From Lamprobacter modestohalophilus (GTDB taxonomy: Bacteria; Pseudomonadota; Gammaproteobacteria; Chromatiales; Chromatiaceae): a stretch of 41,681 nt of DNA. The DNA lies in the NCBI RefSeq assembly GCF_016583905.1, contig NZ_NRRY01000053.1, forward strand, positions 1-41,681, read 5' to 3'. A program made the translations under genes and the position numbers. Under the pieces are notes generated by a model. That model did not search any database. It worked only from the letters and a program-made list of their open reading frames with translations, and was not told the origin of the DNA. Below are positions 17,279 to 26,300 of the stretch, in pieces; position 1 is the first letter of the stretch; each line of letters starts with the position of its first letter.

Positions 17279-17950
17279 GTGACCCAGTCTCAGTCTGCAT
17301 CGCCCAAACAACAGCTGTTCGAGCATCTCGCCGTGATCGCCCGCGCATTGGGTCATTCGGCGCGGCTGGAGCTGCTCGACTACCTGGCCCAAGGCGAGCG
17401 CAGTGTCGAGGAACTGGTGCGGCTCAGCGGGCTGTCGGTGGCCAACACCTCCAAGCATCTGCAGCAGCTCAAGGCCGCGGGGCTGGTCAATGCGCGGCGC
17501 GATGGCAAGTATGTGCGCTATTCGCTCGGCGATGAGCGGACGCTGGATGCCCTCGCCGCGCTGCGCGGGATTGCCCAGGATCGCAGCGATGCCGTCGCCA
17601 AGTTGGTCGCCCATTATCTGCTGCAGCGTGATGCGCTCGAGCCAATGCCGGCGGCAGAGCTGTTGGCGCAGGCGCAGGATGGGCTGGTGACGGTGCTTGA
17701 TGTGCGCCCGTCCGAGGAGTTCGGCCAGGGCCATCTGCCGGGTGCCCTCAATATCCCTTTGGACCAACTCATGACACGACTGGCGGAGCTGCCACCGGAG
17801 CGTCAGGTCGTCGCCTACTGCCGCGGACCCTGGTGTGTACTCTCATTCGAGGCGGTCGCGGCGCTGCGTGAGGCTGGCTTCGAGGCCCGACGCCTGGCCG
17901 ATGGCCTGCCCGAGTGGCGTCATGCAGGGCTGCCGGTGGCGCGCGGTTAG
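17279..17950 (+). CDS. ArsR-family regulator fused to a rhodanese domain
   Basis: 223 residues from the GTG start. The N-terminal winged helix (LFEHLAVIARALGHSARLEL, then LVRLSGLSVANTSKHLQQLK and DGKYVRYSL) is an ArsR/SmtB domain. The C-terminal half is a rhodanese domain (VLDVRPSEEFGQGHLPGALN, then VVAYCRGPWCVLSFEA) with the active-site Cys at about 181 and a second Cys five residues later. The ArsR part has no Cys, so metal or persulfide sensing as in SqrR/BigR is unlikely there; the rhodanese Cys is the probable sulfur-sensing site. The upstream ATG 17249 directly abuts a TATACT sequence (17243-17248) and leaves no room for a ribosome site, so GTG 17279 is preferred. It converges on the complex I-like operon. 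Confidence 0.85.
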   Translation: MTQSQSASPKQQLFEHLAVIARALGHSARLELLDYLAQGERSVEELVRLSGLSVANTSKHLQQLKAAGLVNARRDGKYVRYSLGDERTLDALAALRGIAQDRSDAVAKLVAHYLLQRDALEPMPAAELLAQAQDGLVTVLDVRPSEEFGQGHLPGALNIPLDQLMTRLAELPPERQVVAYCRGPWCVLSFEAVAALREAGFEARRLADGLPEWRHAGLPVARG

Positions 17951-18028
17951 ACGCGTTAAGTTGATTTTCATCGCAAAGACCTCGCCGGCGGCAAGCAGAC
18001 CGGTCATACCGGCGCGAGCTCGGCAAAC

Positions 18029-19837
18029 TCAATGGGTCTGAGCAGACGTGCCAGCGAAGGCCTCCATCATACTGGCGGCAATCCGGTGTCCAGCGGCGAC
18101 GGCGGTGATCACGTCCGGACCCTGGACCGCATCCCCCGCCGCCCAGAGCCAGGACTCGGAGGTGCGGCCGTCGGCGTCGATGCGGATGCGGTTGCGCTCC
18201 CACTCTAGGGCCTCGGTCAAGGACTCGCCGAGAAAGGCGTGGTCGGCAGCCTGGCCGATAGCCTCGACGATCAGACCCGCGTCATGGATCTGGATATCGC
18301 TGTCGTCATAGTTCGGTGCGAAACGCCCTTGGTCATCGAAGACTGAGACGCAGTGAACGGTCTCTAGCCCAGTGAGTGCGTCGCGCTCGATCAGGCACTG
18401 ACGCGGACCGCGACTGGGGATGATGACGACGCCCTCCTCGCGCGCCTCGTCGATCTCCTCGCGATCGGCGAGCATCAGGTCTTCGGCCTCGAGGGCGACT
18501 AGGGTGACACCGACCTGGCCATGTTGCTGGCGCTGCATGCGCGCCAGGCTGCGGGCGATGTCCATGGCGACGTTGCCACCACCAATCACCGCGACCGTGG
18601 TGGGCACATCGAAGCGCTCGCCAAAGGTAATCCGGCGCAGCAGCTCGACGGCGGAGACGACATCCTCATGCTCGCTGCCGGGGATGCGCGTCGAGCGGCC
18701 TTGATGAAGACCGATGGACAGCAGGACGGTATCGTGCTGCTCGCGCAGCTGATCGATGCTGATGTCCTCGCCAACGCGGGTGTTGCATCGGATCTCGACG
18801 CCCATGGAGCGGATCACGTCGACATCCTCATCGAGCTTGTCGTAAGGCAGACGGTATTCCGGTATACCGTAGCGCATCATGCCACCAGGGGCCGGCAGCG
18901 CCTCAAACACCGTCACGCCATGACCGGCCTTAGCCAGATCGAAGGCGGCGGTGAGCCCGGCCGGCCCGGCCCCAATGATCGCGACCTGATGCCCGCTGGG
19001 CTTGCTGACGCGGCCCTCGGCGGCGATCTGCTTGATCCGATCATGCGTGACCTGGTCGATGATGTGGCGCTTGAGCCAACGGATGGCGATGGGATCGCCC
19101 TCGTGCCGCGCCGCGCAGCTGGTCTCGCAGCGATGGGTGCAGACGCGCCCGCAGACATTGGAGAAGGGATTGGTCTGATACAGCAACCGCACACCCTGCT
19201 CGTAGTCGCCATCGCGGATGGTGGCGATGTACTCGGGCACCGCCATGTGCGTCGGGCAGGTCGCGACACAGAGGCCGCAGGAGACACAGCGATCGGCCTC
19301 GAGCTTGGCCTGCTCGAGGTCGTAGCCAGCGACGATCTCGACGAAGGAATCGGCGCGCACCTCTGGCTCGAGCTCACCCATGGCCACGCGCTCGATCCCG
19401 GTGAGCCGATGTCCTTCGGGACGCCGGTAGCCGAGCTCGGAGCTGTCCCAGTGCTTCAGGTCGACACCCGGGATGAAGCAGAAGGCATCCGGGTCATGAT
19501 CCACCCACTTGTACTCGTTCGACATGCTCAGCGAGCTGGTCATGCAGACATCGACACAAAGGGCGCACCAACAGCAGCGCCCATAGTCGATGCGCGGACG
19601 CAGACCGGAGTCGCCGGGCTTGGTCGCAATCTCCGCGACTGCGACCATGTCGATCGCCGCATTCTGGCAGATCGCCTCGCAGGTCCCACAGCCGATACAT
19701 TTCTCGATGTCGTTTTGGTGGAAGCCACGATAGCGCGGCGCACCTGGCCGATCGTTGAGCGGATCAGGGATGGTGACCGGATCGCGGAAGAGGTTCTTCC
19801 AGGCGCTGAAGGGAGAAAGGACGTCGCTCAAGCTCAT
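18029..19837 (-). CDS. NuoI-like ferredoxin fused to GltD/NfnB-type NAD(P)H:flavin oxidoreductase
   Basis: 602 residues. A NuoI-like N-terminus carries two [4Fe-4S] motifs, C47-C50-C53-C57 and C88-C91-C94-C98. A third CxxCxxCxxxC follows at C184-C187-C190-C194, then four spaced Cys at 229/233/237/241 as in the Fe-S domain of glutamate synthase small subunits. An FAD Rossmann motif (VAIIGAGPAG, 285-294) and an NAD(P) Rossmann motif (VAVIGGGNVA, 415-424) complete the GltD/NfnB fold. It would pass electrons between NAD(P)H, FAD and an Fe-S wire into the NuoB/NuoD-like core. It is the last gene of the operon, separated from the NuoD-like gene by a MITE-like insertion. No glutamate synthase large subunit is near. 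Which nucleotide it uses is not decided. Confidence 0.88.
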   Translation of the reverse strand: MSLSDVLSPFSAWKNLFRDPVTIPDPLNDRPGAPRYRGFHQNDIEKCIGCGTCEAICQNAAIDMVAVAEIATKPGDSGLRPRIDYGRCCWCALCVDVCMTSSLSMSNEYKWVDHDPDAFCFIPGVDLKHWDSSELGYRRPEGHRLTGIERVAMGELEPEVRADSFVEIVAGYDLEQAKLEADRCVSCGLCVATCPTHMAVPEYIATIRDGDYEQGVRLLYQTNPFSNVCGRVCTHRCETSCAARHEGDPIAIRWLKRHIIDQVTHDRIKQIAAEGRVSKPSGHQVAIIGAGPAGLTAAFDLAKAGHGVTVFEALPAPGGMMRYGIPEYRLPYDKLDEDVDVIRSMGVEIRCNTRVGEDISIDQLREQHDTVLLSIGLHQGRSTRIPGSEHEDVVSAVELLRRITFGERFDVPTTVAVIGGGNVAMDIARSLARMQRQQHGQVGVTLVALEAEDLMLADREEIDEAREEGVVIIPSRGPRQCLIERDALTGLETVHCVSVFDDQGRFAPNYDDSDIQIHDAGLIVEAIGQAADHAFLGESLTEALEWERNRIRIDADGRTSESWLWAAGDAVQGPDVITAVAAGHRIAASMMEAFAGTSAQTH

Positions 19838-19867
19838 CCGACTATCTCGATTATCATAGAGTTTTTT

Positions 19868-20052
19868 TGAACCGCAGATGAACGCAGATTGCTGATAAAC
19901 GTCTCGGCTGGTCGCCGGAAAGAAACGACTATAGAAGCCCAGGAAATCATGAAGCCGCAGATCCTCGATTCGGAACGAACGGTTTTCGTTGGCTCATGAC
20001 CTATGCGTCTCTTTGAATTCATCGGCGAAAATCCGCGTCATCTGCGGTTAAA
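19868..20052. mobile_element. MITE-like element with terminal inverted repeats
   Basis: The left end reads GAACCGCAGATGAACGCAGAT (19869-19889). The right end (20031-20050) reads, on the opposite strand, AACCGCAGATGACGCGGAT, giving imperfect terminal inverted repeats around about 140 bp with no coding capacity. The AACCGCAGATGAACGC(A/G)GAT end is, to my recollection, a recurring intergenic repeat in many environmental proteobacteria. It separates two genes of an otherwise overlapping operon. Confidence 0.6.
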
Positions 20053-20082
20053 CAGTTATTCACGAGCGCCATGTTGAGCAAT

Positions 20083-21258
20083 TTACCGCTCGATCTCAGG
20101 TGGATAGGTATGCAGCGAGACCATCAGCGCGGCGACATCCGAGATATTGCAATTGACGATCAGGCGCTCGAGCAAGGCCATCGCATGCGTATAAGAGGGT
20201 CCGCGCACATTGACCCGACGCGGATAGCCGCTGCCGTCGGTGACCAGGTAATAGCCATATTCACCACGCGAGCACTCACCGCGGATATAGGTCTCGCCAA
20301 AGGGGATCTTCCAATGCAAGACGTTCGGCAGCGGCGCCATCACCGCCCCAGAGCGCGGCATCCGGGCCAGGATCTGCCGAATCAGGTCGACGGACATCAG
20401 CAGATCGCGGCGGCGCACATCGGCACGCGCAAAGACATCTGAGTCCTGACCCACCACCGGCTCGAAATCGAGCTGGGGATAGACCAGATAGGGCTGATCC
20501 CTGCGTACGTCCTTGGCCACACCGGCGGCACGCGCGGTCGGGCCAGTGACACCGTATTGATCGACGATCGCGGGGTCGATATACCCGAGTCCAACGGTAC
20601 GCTTCTTGAACACCGCGTTGGTGAACATGACGTCCTTGACGTCGGCCAGCGTGGATTCGATCTCGCGCAGGGTCTCCTCCATGCGCTGGTCGAAGCCATC
20701 GGGCAGCCCATCGCGCACCCCACCGGGCATGATGAACATGTGGTAGATGCGCGCGCCACTCAGCTCCTCGAAGCGGTCGAGCATCAGGTCGCGCACATAG
20801 GTCGTCCACTGGCCGATGACACCCTGACCGAGCGCACCCGCCTGGCCGCCGAGGTACATCAGATAGCTGTTGATGCGACCCATCTCGAGGATCAGGGTGC
20901 GTATCCAATCCGCCCGCTCCGGGACCTCAAGCCCCGCAAGCTCCTCGACCGCAGCGGCGTAGCAGTACTCGTTGAAGTCGGGCTCAGGGACGCAGATCCG
21001 GCAGACGATCGGGAAGCACTGGATGAAGGTGCGCCGCTCCATCAGCTTTTCGAAGCCGCGGTGCAGATAGCCGACGTGGGTCTTGCCCTCGATCACCTCG
21101 TCGCCGCAGACGGTCAGCTCCACCGACATGTTGCCGGTGATGCCGGGATGCTGCGGCCCCTGCCAGAGCTTCAGATACTTGCCCGAGCTGAGGTCGATGT
21201 CCAGGCTGCCGTCCGGCTTCCTGGATGGGTATTGACTGCGGTCTGGTTGATACGCCAT
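20083..21258 (-). CDS. NuoD/MbhL-like catalytic subunit lacking NiFe and quinone ligands
   Basis: 391 residues, homologous to complex I 49-kDa/NuoD and group 4 hydrogenase large subunits (GPQHPGITGNMSVELTVCGD, HVGYLHRGFEKLMERRTF, MPGGVRDGLPDGF, GECSRGEYGYYLVTDGSG). It keeps an N-terminal CxxC (C86-R-I-C89) at the place of the first NiFe motif. The second motif at the C-terminus is absent (ends LHTYPPEIER), so no NiFe site can form. The quinone-site His of NuoD (GPQHP-xHG, His38 in Thermus Nqo4) is replaced by Thr (HPGITG). The Tyr87 region also differs (VCRICVPEPDFN). This matches MBX/MBS- or Ehr-type complexes better than NDH-1. ATG follows the NuoC-like stop by one base. Confidence 0.9.
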   Translation of the reverse strand: MAYQPDRSQYPSRKPDGSLDIDLSSGKYLKLWQGPQHPGITGNMSVELTVCGDEVIEGKTHVGYLHRGFEKLMERRTFIQCFPIVCRICVPEPDFNEYCYAAAVEELAGLEVPERADWIRTLILEMGRINSYLMYLGGQAGALGQGVIGQWTTYVRDLMLDRFEELSGARIYHMFIMPGGVRDGLPDGFDQRMEETLREIESTLADVKDVMFTNAVFKKRTVGLGYIDPAIVDQYGVTGPTARAAGVAKDVRRDQPYLVYPQLDFEPVVGQDSDVFARADVRRRDLLMSVDLIRQILARMPRSGAVMAPLPNVLHWKIPFGETYIRGECSRGEYGYYLVTDGSGYPRRVNVRGPSYTHAMALLERLIVNCNISDVAALMVSLHTYPPEIER

Positions 21259-21259
21259 C

Positions 21260-21790
21260 TCAGGTCTTGTCCGGATAGAGCTGTTGCTTCATGAACTCGG
21301 TAGGATCGCTCGACGCGCGTCCGGGGCGCGGCGCGAAGACCTCATCAGAAAACTTCAGGGTGTCGAAATCGCGCCGGTAGGGAGGGGTTCTGATCCAGCC
21401 TTCGAGGATGAAGTCTTCGTCGACACGGGGGCTGCCCGGGAAGTCGATACCGAACATCTCCCGCAGCTCACGCTGGTAGGTGGCGGCGGTGGGCCAGAGG
21501 TCATGGATGCTGTCCATCGACGCCGGGTCCCGCGGCAGCATCACCCGCACCCCCAGATCGCGACAGGCCAGACGGTTGTTCATCAGATAGGTGAGCTGGA
21601 AGTTGCCCTCCTCCAGCCAGTCGACCGCGGTCAGCAGCACCAGATGGGTGAAGCCCTCCTGGTCCCGCAGATGGAGCAACAGCGATCGGAGCTGCTCCTT
21701 GGCCACAGTGACGAACGCCAAGTCCGGCCGCTGTTCGGTCAGCTCCCCCAGCGGGAAGGCCGTTTTCAGTCTGTCGTAGAGATCACGCAT
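21260..21790 (-). CDS. NuoC-like (30-kDa) subunit
   Basis: 176 residues of the complex I 30-kDa/MbhK family, a structural subunit that binds the NuoD- and NuoB-like subunits on the cytoplasmic side. The family signature is WPTAATYQRELREMFGIDFP. The mid-part LVLLTAVDWLEEGNFQLTYL and the C-terminal YRRDFDTLKFSDE are also typical. It carries no cofactor. It lies 9 bp after the NuoB-like gene and 1 bp before the NuoD-like gene, in the order B-C-D found in complex I and in MBH/MBX operons. Confidence 0.85.
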   Translation of the reverse strand: MRDLYDRLKTAFPLGELTEQRPDLAFVTVAKEQLRSLLLHLRDQEGFTHLVLLTAVDWLEEGNFQLTYLMNNRLACRDLGVRVMLPRDPASMDSIHDLWPTAATYQRELREMFGIDFPGSPRVDEDFILEGWIRTPPYRRDFDTLKFSDEVFAPRPGRASSDPTEFMKQQLYPDKT

Positions 21791-21799
21791 CGCGGCCGC

Positions 21800-22468
21800 T
21801 CACCAGTTGTAGTCCGGCATATCCCAATCGTGGATCACCCGTTTCTGGTTGGCTTTGTACCAGTCGAACTGCTCGGCGTACTGGTTGGCGCCTTCGGCCT
21901 TGCCCGCCCGGATGATCCGCTTGAGTTCCTCGAAGCCCGCCAACAAGGCCTCCGGACGCGGCATGCAGCCGGCGATGTAGACGTCCACAGGCAGGTATTG
22001 GTCCAGCCGGGTGATGGTGTTGTAGGAGTCGAAGTACATGCCCCCATTGATGGTGCATGAGCCCAATCCAACCACGTATTTCGGGTTCGGCATCTGCTCA
22101 TAGGAGCGGATGACCCGCTTCAGCGTCTTCACCGACAGATAGCCCGAGATCACGAACAGGTTCGATTGCCTTGGGGTTGGCCGCCATTGGATGCCATAGC
22201 GATAGGCGTCGAAGCGCGGCGTCATCAGCGGCCGCATCTCGATCGCCCCGCAGCCGGTGCCGAAGCCGAGAATCCAGAGCGATTCGGCCCGAGCCCAGTT
22301 GAACAGGCCCTCGACGATCTTGCTGTAGGCCGCCGGCATGACCGTCGGGGCGGACTGGCAGTAGTAGTCCCGCAGCGGATCGATCTCGATCGTCTGGCCA
22401 TCGGGCGTCTCGACGACGCGCTTCTTCAGCTCATCCCGAACGGGCGGTGTTGGAAAATCGTCTTTCAT
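21800..22468 (-). CDS. NuoB/MbhJ-like Fe-S subunit with only one Cys of the tandem pair
   Basis: 222 residues. The family normally holds cluster N2 by a tandem CC plus two distant Cys. Here the motif is FGTGCGAIEMRPL, with C73 followed by Gly74 where complex I has ACCAIEM. The two distal ligands are present: GLGSCTINGG (C138) and AGCMPRP (C168). Three protein Cys therefore remain for the [4Fe-4S] cluster, leaving one iron open or bound by another residue. C37 is outside the usual motif. Such a site-differentiated cluster is what the MBS sulfane reductase uses. The N-terminal 50 residues and charged C-terminus are longer than in MBH. It starts 5 bp after the NuoH-like gene ends. Confidence 0.88.
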   Translation of the reverse strand: MKDDFPTPPVRDELKKRVVETPDGQTIEIDPLRDYYCQSAPTVMPAAYSKIVEGLFNWARAESLWILGFGTGCGAIEMRPLMTPRFDAYRYGIQWRPTPRQSNLFVISGYLSVKTLKRVIRSYEQMPNPKYVVGLGSCTINGGMYFDSYNTITRLDQYLPVDVYIAGCMPRPEALLAGFEELKRIIRAGKAEGANQYAEQFDWYKANQKRVIHDWDMPDYNW

Positions 22469-22472
22469 GGGC

Positions 22473-23378
22473 TTACACCATTAGGATCGCAGCGATGCCA
22501 AGCGGGACCGCCCAGATCAAGAACCAGCGAATCGACTGCTCGACCCGGAAGCGCGGGAAGACGACGCCCACGATGACCGAGACCAGATAGATCAGAAACA
22601 CCTTGAGAAAGAACACCGGCCAGCTCGCCGCCCCGCCGAAGAACAGATTCATGTAGATCACGATCTTGGCGATCGGGAAGATCGCGCGATTGGTCTGCAT
22701 CAGGGCGAGATAGGACGAGTGGTACTCGGTCGGCGGCCCGATCGGGATCTCCTGCGGCGCCAGCACCACATCGAACGGCGGGCGCATCATGGTTCCGAGG
22801 AACGAGAGCATGGCCGCAGCGACCGCAAGCGGGTTGCTGAACAGGGTCCAATGCAGGATGCCGCCCTGCTGCGCGGCGACGATCTCGGTGACCGAGAGGG
22901 TCTGGTATTGCACCGCGACCGCGTAGACGGCCAAGGCGAACGGCAGCTCGGCCGCGGTCACCTGCGACAACCCGCGGGTGACGCCAATCGCCGAGTGGGG
23001 ATGACCGCTCTCACCGGCCCCCAGCGCCATCCCCAGCGAGCCGAAGAAGACGAAGTAGAGCGCGAGGATCAGGTCGCCGGCAAAGGACATGTTGGAGAAC
23101 ATCTCGGTGCCGTAGATGGTCGGCACGAACATCAGCAGACCGACACCACCGGTGAGCCGGAACACCGGCCCCAGGTAGAACATCACGCCATGGGTGATCG
23201 AGCTGCGCAGCCCGTAGTTCTTGATCAGGTCGACATAGTTCTGCCAGACCGGGATGCCGTGCCGGCGCCCGACTCGGGCCGCGATCTTGGCCATCACCGC
23301 GGTCAGCAGGAAGCCATAGTTGGCGACGATGAACAGCGTCAGCAGCGCATAGGGGATCTTGATCCATTCAAACGACAT
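22473..23378 (-). CDS. NuoH/MbhM-like membrane subunit
   Basis: 301 residues with about eight membrane segments; the subunit that joins the peripheral arm to the antiporter modules. The conserved cytoplasmic loop near the N-terminus (ARVGRRHGIPVWQNYVDLIK) corresponds to the NuoH motif RxGPN...G--QPxADxxK. The loop MMRPPFDVVLAPQEIPIGPP, then TEYHSSYLAL matches the RAPFDLPEAEQEL-GY--EYSG loop of NuoH, with Pro-rich variation. It begins two bases after the stop of the antiporter fusion gene. Lack of the exact NuoH quinone-channel motif fits a non-quinone enzyme. Confidence 0.88.
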   Translation of the reverse strand: MSFEWIKIPYALLTLFIVANYGFLLTAVMAKIAARVGRRHGIPVWQNYVDLIKNYGLRSSITHGVMFYLGPVFRLTGGVGLLMFVPTIYGTEMFSNMSFAGDLILALYFVFFGSLGMALGAGESGHPHSAIGVTRGLSQVTAAELPFALAVYAVAVQYQTLSVTEIVAAQQGGILHWTLFSNPLAVAAAMLSFLGTMMRPPFDVVLAPQEIPIGPPTEYHSSYLALMQTNRAIFPIAKIVIYMNLFFGGAASWPVFFLKVFLIYLVSVIVGVVFPRFRVEQSIRWFLIWAVPLGIAAILMV

Positions 23379-23380
23379 GG

Positions 23381-26300
23381 TTAGAGCCCCGTACGCAGGA
23401 GGTAGACGACCACGACGAAGGCGAGCAGCTGGATCGCATAGGTCTGGCCATTACCGGTGTAGAGCCGACGGAACAGTTCGGCACAGGCGTGCAGCAGATC
23501 GACGACGGCGGCCCAGAAACGCTCGACCAAAGGCTCGGTCATAAAACCGAGCGCCTTGCGGTAGGGCGCGAAGAAGTTCCAGGCGAAGTGCGTGGTCTCC
23601 GGTCGGAACGGCCGCTCACCAGCGAAGACGATATTGAACTGCTTGACCTTTTGCGCCTTGCGGTTGACGAACACCAGCCAGGCGAACAGGCTCGCGAAGA
23701 TCACGCCGACCACGATCATGATCGAGATCGGGCTCCAGTAGCCGAAGTCGCTGGTGATGGTCAGGCCTTCCCAACCCAGGGCGCCGCTGGGATGGAATTG
23801 ACTGATATAGGCGTCGACCCGCCGCAGCGCCAGCCCCGGAACCAGCGCGAAGACCAGCAGGAAGGCGACGAAGATCATCTGCGGCAACACCAGCCAGAAT
23901 GGGGCCTCTTTCACCCGCCGGTGCTCGTCCTTGAGCTGACCCAAGAAGATGGTATGGATCAGCCGGAACAGATAGAGGAAGGCGATCGGGCCCGAGATGA
24001 AGATCAGGATCATCGGCAGCCGATACTCGGCGGTCAGGATGGCGTTGTAGAAGATCCAACGCCCGCCGAAGCCGGACAAGGGCGGCACGCCGGACATGGC
24101 GATGATGCCGATCAGCACCGCGATGAAGGACAGGGGCATCAGGGTGATCAACCCACCCATCCGATACATGTCACGGGTGCCGGTGCGCTTGGCGACGCCG
24201 CCGACCGAGAGGAACAGCATCGATTTGTAGATGAAGTGGTTGATGACGAACATCAGCGCCATGAGCCAGCCGAGATGGTTCATCATCGCCAGTCCGAACA
24301 AGGCATAGCCCATCTGACCGATCGACGAATAGGCCAGCAGGCGCTTGGCATCCTCTTGAAAGGCCGCCATCAGGTTGCCGATCAGGGCCGAGAGCGCGCC
24401 AATCCACAGCAGGAGATGGGTCAGCTCCACCCCATAGAGCTGCTGGCTGCCCATCGCCATCAACAGCACGAAGAGCCCGAACAGGCCGGCCTTGAGCAGG
24501 ATACCCGAGACCATCGGTGAGACATCGGTCTCGGCCTCGGCATGGGCGCCCGGTAGCCAGATATGCAGGCCAACGGCGGCGGTCTTGGTCATGAAGCCGA
24601 TCGCCAGGAGCAAGAAGACCCAGGGGGCGATCGGCGCGGCAACCTCCGCCAGGCCAGCCAGCGCGAACAGCGGATCGCCGCCGGCCGCGAGCGCGAAGCC
24701 AGCCAGGATCAGGAAGGCTCCGCCGAGCGAAAAGATCATGTACGAGAGCGCATGCGGCTCCGAGCGTTGACCACGCAGGATCAGGAAGTAGGAGCCGATG
24801 GTGAGTGACTCCCAGGCCGCGAAAAAGCTGAAGGCGTCCTCAGCGACGATCAGCATCGCCAGACCCGCGTACATCAGCATCGCCGAAGGATAGAAACCGA
24901 TGCGCTGCCCCTGCGTCTGATAGCTCGCCAGCAGGATCAAGGCGCCGCCGAGCAGCATCACTGCGGCAAAGATCAGCTGCAGCGGATCATAACTGGGGAG
25001 CGTCAGCAGGAACCAAGCGACCATGCCGACGATGGCGACACTGTTCTTGATCCGCACCGACAGCGGTTCGAGTGCCAGGAAGGCGAGCGCGAACAGCAGC
25101 GGCAAGGCCAGCAGCAGATTGCCGTTGGGCGAGAGCGCACCCCAGATGAAGCCCAGGCCCCAGCCTGCGGCCACCGCGCTCAAGATCACCGCACGCTTGA
25201 AGGACGAGGCTGCCACCGGCTCCAGCGAGCGCTCACGCTTGAGCGCCTGCCCGAACCATCGGAACAGATAGCCGGCCTCGAGCAAGGCACCGAACAGGAT
25301 CAACCCGATCAGCGCCAACCGGCCCTGGCCGGCCAGCGCGATCACCAGCTCCCACTTGGCGTAGAAGCCCGGGAACGGCGGCAGGCCGACCAGCAAGGCG
25401 ATGAAGCTGGCAAAGGCGAAGATCAGGATCGGATGCCCCTGCAGCGCGCTCCAAGCCGTCAGCTTGCGCCCTTCGATCAGGCCAGACAGCCAAAAGAGAC
25501 CGGCCTTGGCCAGGGCATGGGCCAGCAGGATACCGCCAGCGATGAACAGGTAGCGATCACCGAGCAGGTCACGCTGGCCCAGGACCGCTAAGATCAGTCC
25601 CACCTGCGCTACCGAGGAGTAGCCCAGCAGGCGCCGGTCGTTGGTCTGCGCCAAGGCGAACAGATTGGCGCCGACGAAGCCGAAGAGGCCAATCCCGGTG
25701 GCCACCGGAAGCCAGGTCGAGCCGCCGATCAGCAGCAGCTTGTCAGCAGCGAACAGCGCGGCCGATGCCGAGGCCGCTGACAGCATCGCCGAGAAGGCCG
25801 GATGCGCCGACTCGTAGATATCCAGCGCCCAGCCATTGGCCGGGAACGGCTTCAGATCCAGCACGATGGCGATGAACATCAGGAAGAAGGCCAATGCGCC
25901 GCCTTGGAGCACCAGCGCCGACAGCTCGGCCATGCCGTCGATATTGAGGGTGCCGGTGGCATGGTAGGCGAAGATGATGCCGACCAGCAGCAGGACGGTG
26001 ATGACCTGGGAGGCGACCAGATACTTGAACCCCGCCGCCAGGGCACGCTGATCGCGCGAGAGCAGCACCAGCCCGCCGGTGGCGATGGCGACCAGCTCGA
26101 AGAACACGAACAGGTTGAACAGATCGCGCGTCAGCACGATGCCGCAGGCCGCCATGGTGAAGACCAGCAAGGTCGCCAGCGCCCGGCGCCCCTGCTTGAA
26201 CAGGGTATCGCGCAGATAGACCGCTGAGAGCAGGCCGGTCAGGTTGATCAAGAGGGTCAGGACGGCTTCGGCCAGCCCCATGCGCAGGTTGATCGCATAG

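Noticed and set aside
18521-19870. 449-codon plus-strand frame opposite the NuoI-GltD gene
   Set aside because: Shadow frame; the minus-strand product has multiple exact Fe-S and nucleotide-binding motifs.
19868-20052. Full insertion sequence in the operon gap
   Set aside because: Only about 185 bp with no transposase frame, so at most a non-autonomous element.
20083-21258. Active group 4 NiFe hydrogenase large subunit
   Set aside because: Only the first CxxC is present; the C-terminal CxxC needed to bind NiFe is absent.
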